A DNA stretch of 64,000 nt from Pholiota molesta (GCA_014925825.1 JACGCK010000060.1:124001-188000), one strand, 5' to 3'; counted from the first letter of the stretch, positions 1 through 11,677 are shown. The notes: generated by a model not told the origin, from the letters alone. Numbers and translations are program-made.

Positions 1-2010
1 TTGAGATGTCCAGGGCCTGATTTGAAGAGCGATGGAGATAACTTCGGGGAGTAAGTGGAAGAAGCGCAGAGGTACGCGCTCCTAAGGGGCCCGCCCAGTT
101 GAATATGTCTACCACGTTGTTCGCCGAGCTGAATATCTCCTGCAAAAGGCGGGAAAATGCACGTTCGGAACCCTCCCCGTAGGCGATCAGGATGCTGACG
201 TCGAAAATACCCATTAGAGAGTATGCACTGTCCTCCTCGCGTGTGACTTGGCGTCTTGCCGCCATTTCCATTCTGCGCGATATAGAACTGTCTGGGATCC
301 ACCTCAGCTCAGACGCTGTGATTGTCGTCGCTTGTTCGATTTGGTCTTGAATAATTGAGTTTCTTTTATCGGTTTCCACGGATTCTACCAGTTTGTTCCA
401 TTTAGCGTTGTAGAATTTGATAAGGGACGGCGCGACTAGCTCCTGTAATGTCCACCCTCGTGTAAACCAAGGGTCTTTAAACATATCCGAAAGCTCCATG
501 GTGTCCGCGAGATATGTGATGCAGACATGAGCACCGCGATACCATTTGTACATGGAGCGGATCGATTCATCGAGTTCTGCACTGCTATCTTTGTTGATAC
601 AGACGGTATCCATCCAACCGAAAGCAACTCTGTGATCTTCCCATGCAGCTTTACAGAAATTGACAAGTTTTTGATATCCTGGTTGCTGAGCGTCGAATTC
701 TCCTTGATTCCAAGAACCGTAGGTGATTTCGCCTGGTGCCTCGCGAAGCCAAGTATGGGACAAGATAGCATACCTAGAATATCTTTTTATAAGTTGTTTA
801 ATTACTTTCTCTTCTGCTTTTCGCTCGGAGGCCAATTCCAGGCGGGTAATTTCGTGGAACACATCTGCGAAGTCGATGTTGTTGTCGAGGTGTGATTCAA
901 TATGGGAATAGATTTCTCCTCTCTCGATAAGTCTGATTCGGAGCTTGGAGGCTTGTGGCGTGAAACATAACAAGCGAATAGGCATGATGTTAAATACATG
1001 TTCTCGCAGTGCCTCCAGTAGATTTTGCAGAAACTGGGACTTCCGTAACTCGAACGTAACTCAACACATATCTAAGCACAACCGCCGCCGGTGAAAAAAA
1101 GTCAACCGCACCTCCAATGTCCGCTAAGCCTATATCGCTAATCGCGCTTCCAATAGGCGAACCTGAGTCCGGAAACGGTGGATTTGCTGTATTACAAGAA
1201 ACTTCGTCATTCACTGCACCAAGTTAGGCCGAATGTCCCGTACATACCTTCACTCAGCTCAAAATCTTCATGATCTTGGCGACTCTCCGACTCCGACGGT
1301 AAATTCGCGTCGTCACTGTGTAAAGGGCTATTTGGTGCAAGCTCGTCGTTGGCCGTAGCCTCTATTTCAGAAGAGTCGTCATAAAAATCGTTGTAGTCAT
1401 CACGCGGAGACGATATTTCTGATTCCCATTCTATCAAAGAATGGTCAGTACCATAAGTTTAGCGCGCAGCAATCCAATAACTGAAAATGCACCATTGACT
1501 TCAACCTCGATCGTAACAGAGCCCCGCTGAGAACGTAGGAACGACGACATGAATTTCTGTAGCGCAGTAATAAACTCTTCTCCATCGGGCCCCAACGAGT
1601 CTTTATCCAGATCTACAGAACAAGTTATGAGACGCGTTTGGATATGTCGAGTAACATCAACAGAATCACTGACCATGTTCGTTAGCTAGTCGCACCAGCG
1701 GAGTGATGACATTCCGCAACGCCCTTAGCAACGTTTCCGCATCGGTTCGCAGAGGAGCTGTATGAGCGCAATGTCTTTGTATGAAGGAATCATTCGACTA
1801 ATGCGACTGATAGTGACTCACTTGCTTTCTCAGATTCATCAGCCATAGGGCTACTCTGCGTTGCTGCATCATTGAACATGGGATTCCAATTCGGTGAAAC
1901 CTCCTCGTTGATATACAGATTGGTTGGCAAAGAAGGTTGATCTGCTATATAAGTTAGTAGGATTGGTCGAAGTGGCAAGTGAGCTTACCTGGAAATCCCG
2001 GAGTCGCCAT
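1..2010 (-). CDS. HET-domain protein, copy 1 (3' end beyond window)
   Basis: A heterokaryon-incompatibility (HET) domain protein, cut off by the window start. HET-domain proteins are fungal self/non-self and cell-death factors; the trigger for this one is unknown. The main exon begins near 1065 and runs open to base 2, containing MPIRLLCF, YAILSHTWL, GWMDTVCINKD, ELDESIRSMYKWY, WFTRGWTLQEL and REEDSAYSLMGIFDVSI. Upstream exons read from GT-AG signals are 1989..2010 (start MATPGFPG), 1822..1941, 1674..1757, 1493..1612 and 1248..1430; all junctions stay in phase 1. Exons 3 and 4 carry the shared N-terminal module (DAETLLRALRNVI, then GPDGEEF and SFLRSQRG). Exon 5 encodes an acidic linker. The acceptor of the main exon is an unusual GAG near 1066, so that junction is the least certain; the gene may be damaged there. 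Confidence 0.75.
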
Positions 2011-3600
2011 TATGCAAGAAGTTAGTAAGCCCAATGGTGTCTACGATGAGAGAAACTCGGTGAAAGCCACCTTGACAGGCATGCTTGAAGACTTCCCACA
2101 GACATCACCGCTTCTTGTTCGTATGATGGCGGCCGTGGCACATGTCAGTTCTAATTCAGGGTGCGAATCCAGTTCCAACATATGTGATAAGACGCCCACA
2201 AAGGGTTGCGGAATAGTGCTATTTTCAACTGATTGAAGCAAGGGCACATGATAAATACACGGTAGACTAGGAAACAGGCGAAGGAAACACGATGACGAGT
2301 GGACATGGGAGGACCATACCCTGCAAAATCTGACGAGATGACACTCCTTCAGGCAGGTAGATCCCACATATTTTGTGTCGCACTTCTGACCGGAATATGG
2401 GATCCACGAAATCGCGCTATTTCCAGTACTTAGGTCCGATTACGAAATGTCAACGAACGCCACCTGCGAGCGCCGAGCAGCAACATGTACACGTACATTG
2501 CAAAAAAAAACATGCGAAAATCAACAGGCGAAACAAGAGACCCGGAATCTTAGAAAGACAATCGAAATATTCGTTAATCCGATCAACAGGAATTATAGCA
2601 CTGAGGTTAATGGGCCTGGCCGTGAGCACGAGCTATGAAATGGTGCTCCATGGACAAGTAGCGGTTTAGCGCTGACGATTGTACGAGAAAATGCGTGACT
2701 ATTTGAGGCCAGTGCATGAATGGCGTCGATAGAAAAAGTTATGCAAGGCATTGGGATCCTGGCGCCTTCATCAGAAAGCAAGACATAAATCAAGATCGCC
2801 CAAGACCGTCCAGAAAAACGGAGGTGTTAATTCCGACTGGAATCACGATATGCAGAGGAGACGAGTTGAGAGTATGCACGGGCGAAGATCATGTGCGCGG
2901 GTTTGGCCGAGAGATTAGTGGGGAACGTTGCAACGTTGAACGGTCGGGCGTTTCTTCAACGTTCGAAATGTCCAACGTCAACCACAACAGGATCTACCGC
3001 AAGACCAAGGTCTAGGATCAGGAGGCGCATGCCCTCTGCCTTCCGTCGCCCTTGTTACGGTTCAAGCACGTATCCGAGGCGATGTTCCATCTCGCTGTTC
3101 GTGTCCTACGCCCGAACAAAAATATGAATACTCTGATATTGAAATACTCCTCGAGCATTTCTTCCCTGGTGCTTCGCAATTTCACGAGCGTCCTGCTCCA
3201 CAGCGACCATAGATCAAGACAAGGCACGAAGCGAAACTCGGAAGGACAAAAGGTTCATAATCAGACCATAGGCCACAAAGTAATCCTAAACGAGTCGAGA
3301 TTATCCCGCGCGCACCGTGCATCAGCGGGATCCAACAGAAAAAAGAAGAACGCAGCCTCTCCACAGGACAGAGAAGGAGCGCTGTGCATACGCAGGGCAG
3401 AAACGCCTCCGAGGAGCAGAGAGATTGAAAAGAAGATAGCAAAACAGCGTGACTTTAACCACAATCCAGGATCGGGCGGGCAGCAGGTGAATGCGGCGAG
3501 GGCGACAATGAGCAGAACGGCGATGGTGAAGCAGCAATTGAGACCGAACACAAGGAATTGAAAGAGAGAGAAATAATGAAAGTAGAGAAAAAAAGACACG
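2011..3600. other. 5' flank of HET copy 1, no convincing gene
   Basis: I see no gene here. Bases 3260-3600 read on the minus strand resemble 28850-29280 on the plus strand. In both places this sequence lies between a PWWP-gene relic and a HET gene, so it is flanking DNA of a duplicated block. The ORFs in it are low-complexity, pyrimidine-rich readings without conserved motifs. Confidence 0.45.
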
Positions 3601-3720
3601 AATGCGTGAAAGATGTTGAATGTCGACCATACCTGTGATTTGAACGACGATGTGGGGTAAGAAACGTCGTCTGGAATTTATGGCGCCAATCACGGATTTT
3701 GATGACCTAAAGAGCTTTCG
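3600..3720 (-). pseudogene. Relic of the PWWP/TFIIS-N gene (one exon)
   Basis: Bases 3655-3710 on the minus strand match the exon at 14018..14115 of the intact PWWP gene, the part encoding the residues around KVRDWRHKLQKTFL. The copy has substitutions and no longer reads through. It lies upstream of HET copy 1 on the same strand, the same order as the intact PWWP and HET pair at 8-15 kb. Confidence 0.6.
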
Positions 3721-3839
3721 CTACACATCCCTATAACGCATCACCAGAATACCTGATGTCAAAACAAAAACAAAAAAACACCGCTACCTTATTCGTCCTT
3801 CATATCGTGGTGGCCTACAATTTGGAACTGGTGGTGTTG

Positions 3840-4060
3840 GACAAAGTGCCTCCTGAAAGCTTGTATACTTGGCATTCGTGCTTCATAATCCCATCTCCTC
3901 GCGCGCCGTTAATGATCAGGAAGCTTCCGAGCCATAGCGTAGAAGTAGCTGGATCAACGCTGGAGGGTAGATTGTGGATCAAAGTGCAGCTAGAGAATAT
4001 AGCCTATCCAGAAAGAGCTGAGAAAGGTTTCGTAGAGCGCTCAAGACCTTCCTTGCGCAT
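3840..4060 (-). pseudogene. Relic of an F-box gene
   Basis: The minus-strand sequence resembles the segment of the F-box genes after the F-box itself, and is closest to the relic at 27770-28030. Reading frames are broken. With the PWWP relic and HET copy 1 it forms an F-box / PWWP / HET order that is also seen at 27.7-32.4 kb in the opposite orientation. Confidence 0.45.
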
Positions 4061-4391
4061 GCGAGCAGCCAGAGAAAGAGAGGCCTCCAGGGAGGTTGGA
4101 GGGAGGCGAACACCTATGCCCGGGCCGAGATCATGTGTTCGGGCCTAGCCGAAGGAGGTCCTCGGAGTCTCTATCGCTCGACGCTTCAAGGCACACATTC
4201 TTCCCATCGACAACCACAGCTGGCCAGGACGCGTCATTAATGTATGCTGCTGCACCCCCTTGCTGTCGATAAACCCAGCCCGACGAACACCCAGCCCAGA
4301 CATCCGAAGCCATGCTTACCCTGCTATCGCGTTCCCGCCTCTATCGGGCCTTCCGCCAGCTCAATCTTCGTCCTGCACCAGAGCTGAATCC

Positions 4392-5508
4392 ATGGCGTTT
4401 CATACCATGTGCACGTACTATGCCGCTACCGACGTCAGCCTTAGGGCAGAGGATGTTTGCGGTGCGTTTTCACTACAAATTAAGAACATTCTCTACGGTT
4501 TGTTGATCCCACCCAAGACTTCGACAGACACAGACAAGACCCGCAAAGCAGCAGGACCCCGACGCTCTGTTACTTATTCTTCTTACAAGCTGCGCACTCT
4601 ACGGCCTGAACGGCTGTCAATATCCCGCCAAGGCATTATTGATTTGTCGGGGAAGGGGCAGCCAAAAGTGCCCACTCTCATCGACCCGCAGCCGACGCGA
4701 TGTATATATGATATCAGCTATAAAAGCGGCACTCGGACATACCCGCGCTTTCCCAAGAATACTAGAGGCGTCTTTTATTATCATAATCCCACTGCTGGGC
4801 ACGAATTCAACGCAGGTGTCCGTTTCAGGCTCTGCGAAAGCGTGGCAGAGTTCGAACATGGTCGGGACTTGCTGGACCGAGAGGCGACGTTTGGGGCCCC
4901 GGAATTCTGGATCTGGTCAAGCTCAAAAGGTGCAAAGGATTCTTGTCGTTATTGCGTGCCGAGAATCTGATTGACGAGGCGCTCGTCAACGATATCCACA
5001 AAATTGACGGCATCGTGAAAAAAGTGCGACAATGCCACTATTTGCTCTCTGACCCGTTCTATTTGGATATCGCTCACACAAAGAGGACGCTCGCATATAT
5101 CACGCGCACAAAGGCGTTCCACCTGCAGTTCCCACAGAAAATATTCGCTGCATGGGCCGGTACATCTCACGTATATCCATTGACTGGTCAGACGGCTCAT
5201 CCACGGATCCGCGCTCTCGTGCTGACATTGCTTTATGCAGGATCTATCAAGGTCCAGTTCGAATTATCCGACCTTGCGGAGCACAGAGAGCTGGGCCCAC
5301 GCTCGTTATTCGCGTTCTCGAGGTCATCGACCCTATTGTTGTGGATCCACTCTACACCGGGGATCGTATCCCCCCGATTCCTGTTCCAGGAACGCTCTTA
5401 CTTCGAAATGCTTATGAAAGGAGCAACGTTGTGCATATCCCGCTGAAGCGCCAGCCGATGGCCGATGACCTTCTTGAGCTCATGAAAGTTTCGTGGCCCG
5501 GGGCGTGA
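4392..5508 (+). pseudogene. Broken copy of the unknown gene at 17448-18566
   Basis: An inverted duplicate of the intact 372-residue ORF on the minus strand at 17448..18566. It starts in the same place (MAFHTMC) and ends in the same place (LLELMKVSWPGA then stop), but has two single-base deletions relative to the intact copy. The first is near 4878 (GGACCGAGAGG against GGACCTGAGAGG). The second is near 5292 (GAGAGCTGGG against GAGAGCTTGG). The protein is therefore split over three frames: to 4970, 4943 to about 5290, and about 5290 to 5508. Apart from these two lesions it is very close to the intact copy, which suggests recent inactivation. Confidence 0.85.
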
Positions 5509-6050
5509 TAAATGGTGAGCATTTAATCTTCAAACTGGCTGATAACACGCTTTATTGATCTTTCGTCAGCGGTCTCCAGATCAAGCCCAGCGCCTCCGGC
5601 ACATTATCTTGCTTGGCATCTCCCATGACCCACAACGAGAGCTATTTGACCCCAGTACGCTTTAGAAGCAATATATCCCTTTATCTGCTCGTCCAGATCC
5701 ATCCCTCCCCGCGTAGATCAACAGTAGATCAACGAGACGAATTCATCCACAAGCGATCTCTCGAAGTTTCCGTTGGCGGCTTCGATTTCCACACGAGCGT
5801 CCACGCCAGCCATCCACCTCCAGCTGTTTAGGCCTGTGCGCGCGCGTTCCGCGCAGATGGCAGGCGTGTTGGTAATGCGCCCGAGCCTCGGAGGGACAAG
5901 GTTACCTTGGGCTGGTTTGAAGCGAATCAAATTTCGAGGGACGCCAGGGGAGGGACAGGGATGTGGTGGGTCGGATGTGTAGGAGAAGGAGTTTGTGAAG
6001 AAAGCGCGTTGTTCTTTTTACTGAGAGCCTGTTGTTTTTGATTCCGTGGT
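5509..6050. repeat. Flank of the duplicated unknown gene
   Basis: Continues the inverted duplication with 16905-17447. Both copies carry an opposite-strand open frame containing RITNTPAICAERARTG and ERSLVDEFVSLI (minus strand here at 5716-5990, plus strand at about 17020-17222). This may be an exon of a convergent gene that I do not recognise. The duplication ends at about 6045, where the sequence becomes an F-box fragment. Confidence 0.4.
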
Positions 6051-6089
6051 GCAGCGGCATTTTAGATTCTCGCGTTCATGCAAATTGCC

Positions 6090-6508
6090 TTTCGTGGCCC
6101 TGTTAACAAAAGCACCTCTTACGAGTTCCCATGCTTTGCGACATCCAGGTTTCACATCGAGAGAGCTATATCCCAACTTCAGGCTGGACGTTAACGATGA
6201 CCAAGCTTCGCGATGGCGCAGAAGGCGCTGGACGCGTTCAGAGTAGGGCATCGACGTTCCAGCGTCCTTCAAGCCGTCGAGGTGCAGCTGTATAATATAC
6301 AGCAATTGAGATGAGCTTTGGAAGGTTTCGTACATGGGTTTACACGTCTGGATTGGATGTATAAACTCACTCGATTTCGGGTTCATTGAAGATTCAGTTC
6401 AAACTTGAATGATTCTCTTACCATAGCGCAATGGGCCAAGGATATTGCATCCAAAATGACAAAAATTCGAACCCATAGCTCTCGCGGTAGAGTGAAGAAA
6501 TGTTCGGG
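6090..6508 (-). pseudogene. 5' fragment of an F-box gene
   Basis: Minus-strand sequence homologous to the first two exons of the F-box gene at 24257. It encodes an F-box start (LPRELWVRI, then LDAISLAHCAM), an intron, then TCKPMYETFQSSSQLLYIIQ and the following helical segment to WELVRGAFVNRA. The reading breaks off at about 6090 and the rest of the gene is absent. The next sequence is the edge of the 4.1-6.05 kb duplication, so the gene was probably cut by that rearrangement. Confidence 0.7.
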
Positions 6509-6691
6509 CATTCTTGAGCAGATGCGTTAGAGCGGTTCAAAGTTACGAGCTGTTGAGAGTGCTAGTGAGCACCAAGCCGAGATCATGTCACATGTGCGCG
6601 GTCCGTCCAGCCGACTGGGCCCAGAGCGCGTTGTTGAACAATGAACGTTGAGTGTTTCTTTTCAACCAAACTTCAACTTGACTTCAATACA

Positions 6692-6974
6692 ATGAGTAGC
6701 ACAAAGAAAGCGGCGTCCAAACTCGCAAAGGAGGTCTGCCAGTACACCCCAGGCGACGTCGTCCTTGGCAAGATGCCCGGTTGGCCGTCCTGGCCTGGCG
6801 TCGTACGTTCCCGATGTCCCATGTACACGAACATTCCTATTTGACGCTGTCCTTTTCCTTTTCTTGAATGCAGATTGTCGACCGTGAGCATATACCGCCG
6901 GCTGTGCGGCAGCAGCAGCCCCCGAATACAACATTGCATTGCATCCGCTGCTTCCCCATGGGCGACTAGTACTA
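6692..6974 (+). pseudogene. 5' fragment of the PWWP gene
   Basis: Exon 1 (6692..6802, 111 nt, exactly the length of exon 1 in the intact gene) encodes MSSTKKAASKLAKEV and then GKMPGWPSWPGV, a PWWP-type motif. Exon 2 from 6874 encodes IVDREHIPPAV, QQQPPN and CFPMGD, then hits an in-frame TAG where the intact gene has a Tyr codon at its exon end. No later PWWP-gene exon follows. This is a truncated copy divergent from the F-box fragment at 6.1-6.5 kb. Confidence 0.75.
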
Positions 6975-7613
6975 GTAAGCCTCCATACCCGACGAAGTTT
7001 CGCGCGAGGAACGAATCACAGTCATCGAAGCAGCCGAATCGTCGCATTTGCCAGCGAAGCTGCTACAAGACGAGCACGAGGGACAACATCATACAGTGGG
7101 CCACGGCGGGGATACACGAGCGTAGCGCTGGTAAGCATCCCATCACCGCATGTCGCCATTTCCTCAATCCTCATACAGCCATCAACACCACCTCGCCCCG
7201 TCAGCACGCGGTGGATAACGAGGCCCGGCCAACGATCGGAGATACTACGACGCCCAGCCTCATCGACTGCCGTGGATTTCTATGATTTCATCCGACTGGA
7301 TTAGTGAGCTTCTTGAGGTACACGGCGTTAGATGCAGATGGGTGAGGACTCGCTCAGGTCTTGGGATAAAGTACGCATAGGTAGAATGCAAACTGTGCCA
7401 TATACTGTGCGCTAATACAGGATCATCTTTACTAAGGTTTTCAAAACTATTAGGGACCAGCGGGGGCGGAGCGATGCCTGATCTGAGTACCCATTCAATG
7501 AAGGGGGATGTGATTTAGTGCTACAAAATCTGCAGTCAAGGTGCAACGACAGTACATAGTTGGTACATAGCGACCGCAGATATATTTCCCTCACCAGTAA
7601 GCTTATTTCATGC
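6975..7613. other. Unassigned stretch after the PWWP fragment
   Basis: A plus-strand open segment around 6998-7130 reads DEVSREERITVIEAAESS and looks codon-like rather than random, followed by a possible GTAAGC donor. It has no counterpart in the other PWWP copies and I cannot assign it. I see nothing else. Confidence 0.25.
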
Positions 7614-7990
7614 TGAGTTGACCTCTTCCACGCAGGCTGCCATGCACGAAAAGCTCTCTTGGGCCGTTCATTTTCGAGTACGTTGCGAGCCCGCGTATCT
7701 TCTGCACACGATACCTAACACTTTTCCCATGCGTATTATCTCCTTCCCTCAGTTGGCCGCCCTTCCTGATTATTCTCGGTCTCTGGGATGATTTCAGTGT
7801 GGCCAGAAACGGCTCAAATATATTGACGATATTTAGAAAGGAACATATTTGTTATGATGCCATTGTTGCCGCAGTTCCTGCGCGTCGCCTGGTGAGTATG
7901 TGGGTCCTACCACCTACGCTGCTGAAGGTTACAGAGTTTGTATTCTGCTCACGATGGTTGTTCATCTAGATAATTTGGCACGAAATAATG
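7614..7990 (+). pseudogene. Relic of the gene convergent to HET copies
   Basis: Homologous to 32463-32800 on the minus strand, the 3' part of the unrecognised gene that faces HET copy 3. Here it faces the 3' end of HET copy 2, so the HET gene and its convergent neighbour were duplicated together. Frames are interrupted and the 5' part is missing. Confidence 0.55.
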
Positions 7991-8047
7991 AAGATTTTGA
8001 ATCGTAAACGGATGCGCTTGGGATTTCAAAATATATTGTCTACAAAA

Positions 8048-10434
8048 TCAAAATGTATTTAATTTCATTCCATGGCTTTCCAGCTTACTTCGTCTGATAA
8101 AATAATAATGACCATACGTTTTATGACGTATATTGTTAAGGGGGAAAGTCACGGGTGCTTTTGTACCAACCTTTATATTGGGGAAGTAAGTTGACAATAC
8201 CATTGCAAGGCAATGGCGCGGAACCAGTATCCTTCTATCGGCTTCCATTCCGGCAATAATGTTCAAAACACCAAGCACCAATTGTTTCCTCTCGTCCCAT
8301 TTATTGTCGTCGGAGATCTTGTCGGTTCTGGCGTCTAATATACTGTAACTTCCTGTGTGGGCGCACAAGATGGGTGTTACAGGAGAGATAAAGGAGAGAT
8401 CGGCTATAGCATGATAATCTTTCCGTGGTGACCGAGTGGCATTTTCAATTGGTATTGCGGGCATAAGCAGGATGGTGATGCGCAATCCGAGGTGGGTGAG
8501 CATCATGGGTTCGACAGGGTTTACCCCAATGATGTTCGGACCCAAGCTTGTAGAGCGATCCAGATAACCTTGTAGACTCGACGGAAGAAGGGCTGAGAGT
8601 CGTGAATGGTTGGAACCTGCCCAGTTGAATATGTCTGCAATGCCTTTGGACGTCGAGTCTAGTACCGCTTGCAGAAGGCGAGAAAATGCGCGTTCACCGC
8701 CCTCGCCATAAGCAGTCGCAATGCTGACATCGAAAATACCCATGAGAGAGTACGCGCTGTCCTCTTCACGGGTCACTTGACGCTTGGCGGCGATTTGCAT
8801 CCTGCGCGAAATAGGAATATTGAACATGTCTTGCTTCAGCTCACGCGCTGTAATTGTTGTCGCCTCTTCGATTTTGTCCGTGATAATCAAGTTGTATTTA
8901 TCGCTCTCCAACGATTCTACGAGCTTATCCCACTCGGTGTTGTAAAATTTGATGTGGGACGGAGCGATTAACTCCTGCAGTGTCCATCCACGCGTAAACC
9001 AGGTGTCCTTGGGCATATCCGAAAGCGCGGCGGTCTCCGCAAGATACGTGATGCAGACATCCGCCTTGCTGTACCATTTATACATGGAGCGGATCGATTC
9101 GTCGAGCTCTGCACTGCTTTCCTTGTTGATACAGACAGTGTCCATCCAACCGAAAGCGACACCATAGTCTTTCCAGGCGGTTCTGCAAAAATTAACGAGT
9201 TTTCGATAACCTGGCTGCTGAGGGTCGAATTCGCTCCGGATCCAATCGCCATAGGTGACTTCGCGTGAGTTTCCACGGAGCCAGGTATGCGACAGGATTG
9301 CGTATCCGGCATGTTTGTGTATCAAATGCTCCAGCACCATCTGCTCTGCTTCTTCCGAGCCGCTGTCGATGGCATTGGCATTGGTGGTCTGCGTTGCGTC
9401 TGTGGAGTAGAACTGCTTGCGGTGTGTAACTTGTATTCTAAGCGCGCGTTCCTTGTCGGCGATCTCCTCGGACACGCGTATGAAGTCGATGCCGTGGACG
9501 AGAGTTGAAGCGATGTGGGCGAAAATCTCGCCTCGTTCGATGAGGGTGATTTGGAACTTGGAGCGGACGGGTTTGAAGCATAGCAGGCGAATAGGCATGG
9601 TGTTGAAGACATGTTCGCGGAGTGCGTTCAGAGCCTTGTCGATGAAGCTAGACTTTCGTTGCTCGAATCCATCTGCGCATTGAAGTGAATACCATCGTAA
9701 TTCAGGGAGAGAAAGGGCGAGAAGAAGTTACCTGTATGCAAAATGATCGGTGACCCAATGGAAATCACAGTTCTACCTGGAGTTCCTTCGTGAGGGACTA
9801 CAGAAAAATTATTACGGAGCGCTGAGCGAGGGAACAATTTAATCAAATATTCGTATCTACCCTTCACCAACGCAAGACGTTCCTGACTCGTATTTTCCTC
9901 AAGCGCAGAGCTATCGGGTGCTGGCTCCGCTCCCAAAGCCGTATCCACGACATCTTTTGGGCTGAGATCGTCGAATGAAGCTGCCTGAGACCCTGCGGCG
10001 GGTGTGTCGGTTCCTTTCTCTGGTTCAGAAGGCGTGAGATGAGTGCCAGCATAATGATGCGGAAGAAGTGGAGACAACATCAATGTTGTCGATACGCACC
10101 TTCCAATTCCAACTCGATGCCGCCCATCGGACCCCGTTGAGAGCGTAGAAACGACGACATGAATTTCTGTAGGGCGATCACAAACTGTTCACCGTCGGGC
10201 CCCAAAGCGTTTCGATTCGTATCTACGATAATCCGTTAAGTTGAATTTCAGAATACAGATGTACAGAGTCCCAACCATCTATATCTTCTCCGTCGGATGG
10301 ACGTACAAGGGTACTGATTATGTTTCGCAAGGCCTTGACCAACATTTCGGCGTCGGTGGTCGGAGAACCTATGAAAGTTCAATGGCAGGTCACCTAGATG
10401 ATAGATGTAGCTTACCAGGCAGAGTCGTCGCCAT
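8048..10434 (-). CDS. HET-domain protein, copy 2 (intact)
   Basis: An intact HET-domain protein, predicted 679 residues. Exons are 10416..10434, 10276..10368, 10100..10222, 9861..10019, 9777..9797 and 8048..9672; they sum to 2040 nt with all junctions in phase. Start is MATTLPG. Residues about 8-75 form the shared N-terminal module (DAEMLVKALRNII, then GPDGEQF, KFMSSFLRSQRG, GGIELELEG). Next is one acidic segment (DLSPKDVVDTA, PAPDSS). The HET core begins at MPIRLLCFKP near residue 164, with YAILSHTWLRG near 260, GWMDTVCINKE near 313, WFTRGWTLQEL near 360 and REEDSAYSLMGIFDVSI beyond. The C-terminus is LESHGMKLNTF. Unlike copies 1 and 3 it has no exon 2: only an intron of about 47 bp separates the start exon from the DAE exon. 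HET domains are known from fungal incompatibility and cell death; a self/non-self role here is inferred. Confidence 0.9.
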
Positions 10435-10690
10435 TGTGCGAGAGGATAGCAGACACAATGATATCGCGAGGAGAGAAACACTGCTTTGTTGGCCTCACGT
10501 TAACCAGATCTCACAGCGTCTTGTTCACATGATTGCCCTTGAGGCCGTGAAACATGCTGCCTGTTCTAAATTCAATCCCAATACCGAGGTTTCCGATATG
10601 GGACGCCCACAATAGCCTGTGAGATAATGTTATTTTTAACCAATCTGTCTTTGAAATCCTGACGACGTAAAGGCCGTGTAGGTGTTATTA
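10435..10690 (-). promoter_or_regulatory. Shared 5' flank of the HET genes
   Basis: About 250 bp upstream of HET copy 2 is clearly homologous to 19400-19626 (upstream of the chimeric gene), to 15600-15780 (upstream of a HET relic) and less closely to the flanks of copies 3 and 4. The shared stretch holds blocks such as GTGAACAAGACGCTGTGA and TGAGGCCAACAAAGC. Conservation outside the coding region shows that promoters were copied with the genes. Confidence 0.5.
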
Positions 10691-11139
10691 GCATTTTCAT
10701 GAAATGCGGCGGGGAATGAACGACCAACCAACAAAGAGCAGACGAGAAAAAAAAATGCCAAGATACTTATTAGTCGAGGTACAATCGAGGTACGTAGGTG
10801 TTACAGTGCAGTGGCAGTGACTATCGAGCTCTCAATCATTCATATACACCGTTCCTGAAATTGGCCTGGTTCCGCTCATCCCGTTCGACGCAGGGCTGAA
10901 CGACTTCTGTGCCAACCTCAACTGAATTGGCAATACGTAGAGCTGGAAAAAATCCTAATCACTACGCAATGAGGCCGTTGCCAAATGTAACTAGTTTTCG
11001 CCTTCCCACCAGAGATGCGGGCCATTCGTCCTGACGCGGTACACGAAGGACGGCTGCAACAGATTAGTTGTATATAATATATTACGGTGGGTAGAAAGCG
11101 AGGCTACAAATCTGCAACGGCGAGATCCACATATCTATG
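10691..11139. other. Intergenic, no gene seen
   Basis: Between the promoter of HET copy 2 and the 3' flank of the PWWP gene. No ORF with recognisable motifs and no clear repeat. Confidence 0.4.
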
Positions 11140-11677
11140 TACATGCTTTCAAGGTTCGAGGTTCAACGTTCAAGAACGACGGGATAAATACAGAGCGGAA
11201 TAGCATACACTATGGTGCTTACGAAACAGCGCGCGTAGCGGACGGATCAGTAAAACATAGTGGGTAGGTGAGTGTGGAAAGACAACTGGAATTCAAATTC
11301 GGGACAAAAAAAAAGAGTCAAGTATGTAATAGATAATTAGCATCAAAAAAAAAAAGGGAAAAAAGAAAGGGAGAGACGAGGCAACTCGACCAAGGAACTA
11401 TAGCACATTCGTTCAAAGTAAATTGAAAGTAGGTTGAAGGAAGAGCGAAAAGAAAAAGATTAACATGAGAGCAGAACAGGCTACAGAACACCGGAAGGAG
11501 GGCAGACGATTGTCGGATAGCACAAGAAGCGCATGGTGCGTGATATAAGACAAAGAATAGGATAGGATAGGGACGACGGAGAGCAAAGAGTCCTCAACTC
11601 GTCTGTCGATTTTAAGCATTTCACATCACCCAGACCCAACAACCGCACGTCCCTCCAGCCTGACGCACGCACGCGCC
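11140..11677 (-). repeat. 3' flank of the PWWP gene, duplicated at 23228-23780
   Basis: The sequence after the PWWP stop codon is shared, inverted, with that after the chimeric gene. It includes the stretch around CTTAAAATCGACAGACGAG and the block reading GCATGTACATAGATATGTGG in the gene direction. The duplication therefore covers the 3' untranslated region and ends near 11140 / 23780. Confidence 0.6.
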
